Source of the DNA: Clostridiales bacterium
GTDB lineage: Bacteria; Bacillota; Clostridia; Christensenellales; Pumilibacteraceae
Direction of reading: 5' to 3'
DNA length: 15,149 nucleotides
Assembly (NCBI GenBank): GCA_014799665.1
Contig: JAAVHP010000023.1
Coordinates: 1 to 15,149 of the forward strand
A program made the position numbers and the translations under genes. Positions within the stretch are counted from its first letter, which is position 1. The number at the start of each line of letters is the position of its first letter. Shown one piece after another: positions 14,765 to 15,149 of this stretch. The notes beneath the pieces are model-generated. The model ran no database searches. It had not been told where the DNA came from and saw only the letters and a program-made list of their open reading frames with translations.

Positions 14765-14819
14765 GATGAAGGCTATACGGGAGATCAGTCGGGGATGAGG
14801 ACTTTCCGGGAGATCAGTC
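14765..14819. repeat. 29-bp imperfect tandem duplication overlapping the ugd stop
   Basis: Two units, 14765-14790 and 14794-14819, match at 22 of 26 positions and share the 13-mer CGGGAGATCAGTC. The second unit contains the last codon and TGA of ugd, so the end of the gene appears copied once downstream of itself. Confidence 0.55.
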
Positions 14820-15149
14820 TCTTGCGAATAGGTCGCGGGTATAGACTTTTTCTTCTACATCGGAGAGGTCGGAGCTGTTGCGGTTGGCGAGGATGGCTTG
14901 GGAGAGACGCTTGAATTCTTCCAAATCATTCACTACGCGCGAGCCGAAGAAGGTGGTGCCGTCTTCGAGCGTGGGCTCGTAGATGATGACGGTGGCACCT
15001 TTGGCTTTGATACGTTTCATAACTCCCTGAATCGAACTCTGACGGAAGTTGTCGGAGTTGGATTTCATCGTGAGGCGATATACGCCGATGATGCATTCGC
15101 GCTCAGGGGCGTGTCCGTAGGTGTTGGCGGATGTGTAGTCGTACCATCC
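14814..15149 (-). CDS. ugd: UDP-glucose 6-dehydrogenase, C-terminal part (runs off the right edge)
   Basis: Only the last 111 residues are visible, open at the right edge in frame with position 15149. The visible start, WYDYTSANTYGHAPERECII, leads into YRLTMKSNSDNFRQSSIQGV and then a segment with M-K-R-I-K-A-K-G and I-I-Y-E-P-T-L. The protein ends KVYTRDLFARD. This is close to the C-terminal UDP-binding domain of E. coli-type Ugd, which likewise ends in KVYTRDLFGSD. The full enzyme oxidises UDP-glucose to UDP-glucuronate with two NAD+, so glucuronic acid or a derivative is a likely component or precursor of the polysaccharide. It may be the first visible gene of the locus or a conserved flanking gene. 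An internal ATG (15066-15068) lies in the middle of the domain and is not the start. Confidence 0.92.
   Translation of the reverse strand, partial: GWYDYTSANTYGHAPERECIIGVYRLTMKSNSDNFRQSSIQGVMKRIKAKGATVIIYEPTLEDGTTFFGSRVVNDLEEFKRLSQAILANRNSSDLSDVEEKVYTRDLFARD

Noticed and set aside
1..15149. tRNA, rRNA, toxin-antitoxin pairs, riboswitches
   Set aside because: No cloverleaf, rRNA segment, small paired genes or known aptamer pattern was recognised on either strand by eye.

Overview
The window is the inside of a surface-polysaccharide (capsule or O-antigen type) biosynthesis locus from a member of the Bacteroidota, most likely a gut Bacteroidales. Grounds for this are AT-rich coding, mostly weak or absent Shine-Dalgarno sequences, tightly overlapping glycosyltransferase genes, a DUF4422 glycosyltransferase, a decayed IS630-type transposase, and an AAA ATPase gene inserted near the end of the locus. 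The species cannot be named from the sequence alone. Every intact gene is on the minus strand, so the locus reads from the right edge to the left.

Right edge (14584-15149): the 3' end of ugd (UDP-glucose 6-dehydrogenase), then about 230 bp of non-coding DNA. This DNA holds a 29-bp tandem duplication overlapping the ugd stop, a GC-rich hairpin, an AT-rich perfect inverted repeat and a short direct repeat. Next (11712-14583) comes a three-gene module: a PLP sugar aminotransferase of VioA/WecE type, a left-handed beta-helix acetyltransferase, and a WecF-like (GT56) transferase. Together they predict making and transferring a 4-acetamido-4,6-dideoxyhexose (Qui4NAc or Fuc4NAc). A Wzx-type flippase follows (10234-11688), then a dead IS630-family transposase remnant on the plus strand (about 9750-10232) that fills the whole gap to the next gene.

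Centre (1974-9747): an almost gap-free run of a fucosyltransferase-like GT, a GT2, glf (UDP-galactopyranose mutase), a DUF4422 transferase, a galactofuranosyltransferase-like protein, a Wzy-type polymerase, a DxD-containing GT and a terminal GT2. glf plus the GalfT-like gene predict galactofuranose in the repeat unit. With Wzx and Wzy this is a Wzx/Wzy-dependent pathway with about seven candidate glycosyltransferases.

Left edge (1-1973): an AAA/RecA-fold ATPase with a C-terminal HTH. It is bracketed by two direct copies of a ~31-bp GC-rich repeat that can fold as a GNRA-capped hairpin, and followed by a 10-bp tandem repeat array. Beyond it lies the start of an NAD-dependent epimerase that runs off the window. 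No priming sugar-phosphate transferase is visible. The operon promoter and any UpxY/UpxZ-type regulators are also not in the window.

No complete new system is proven here. The least explained part is the ATPase cassette with its flanking hairpin repeats and tandem array.
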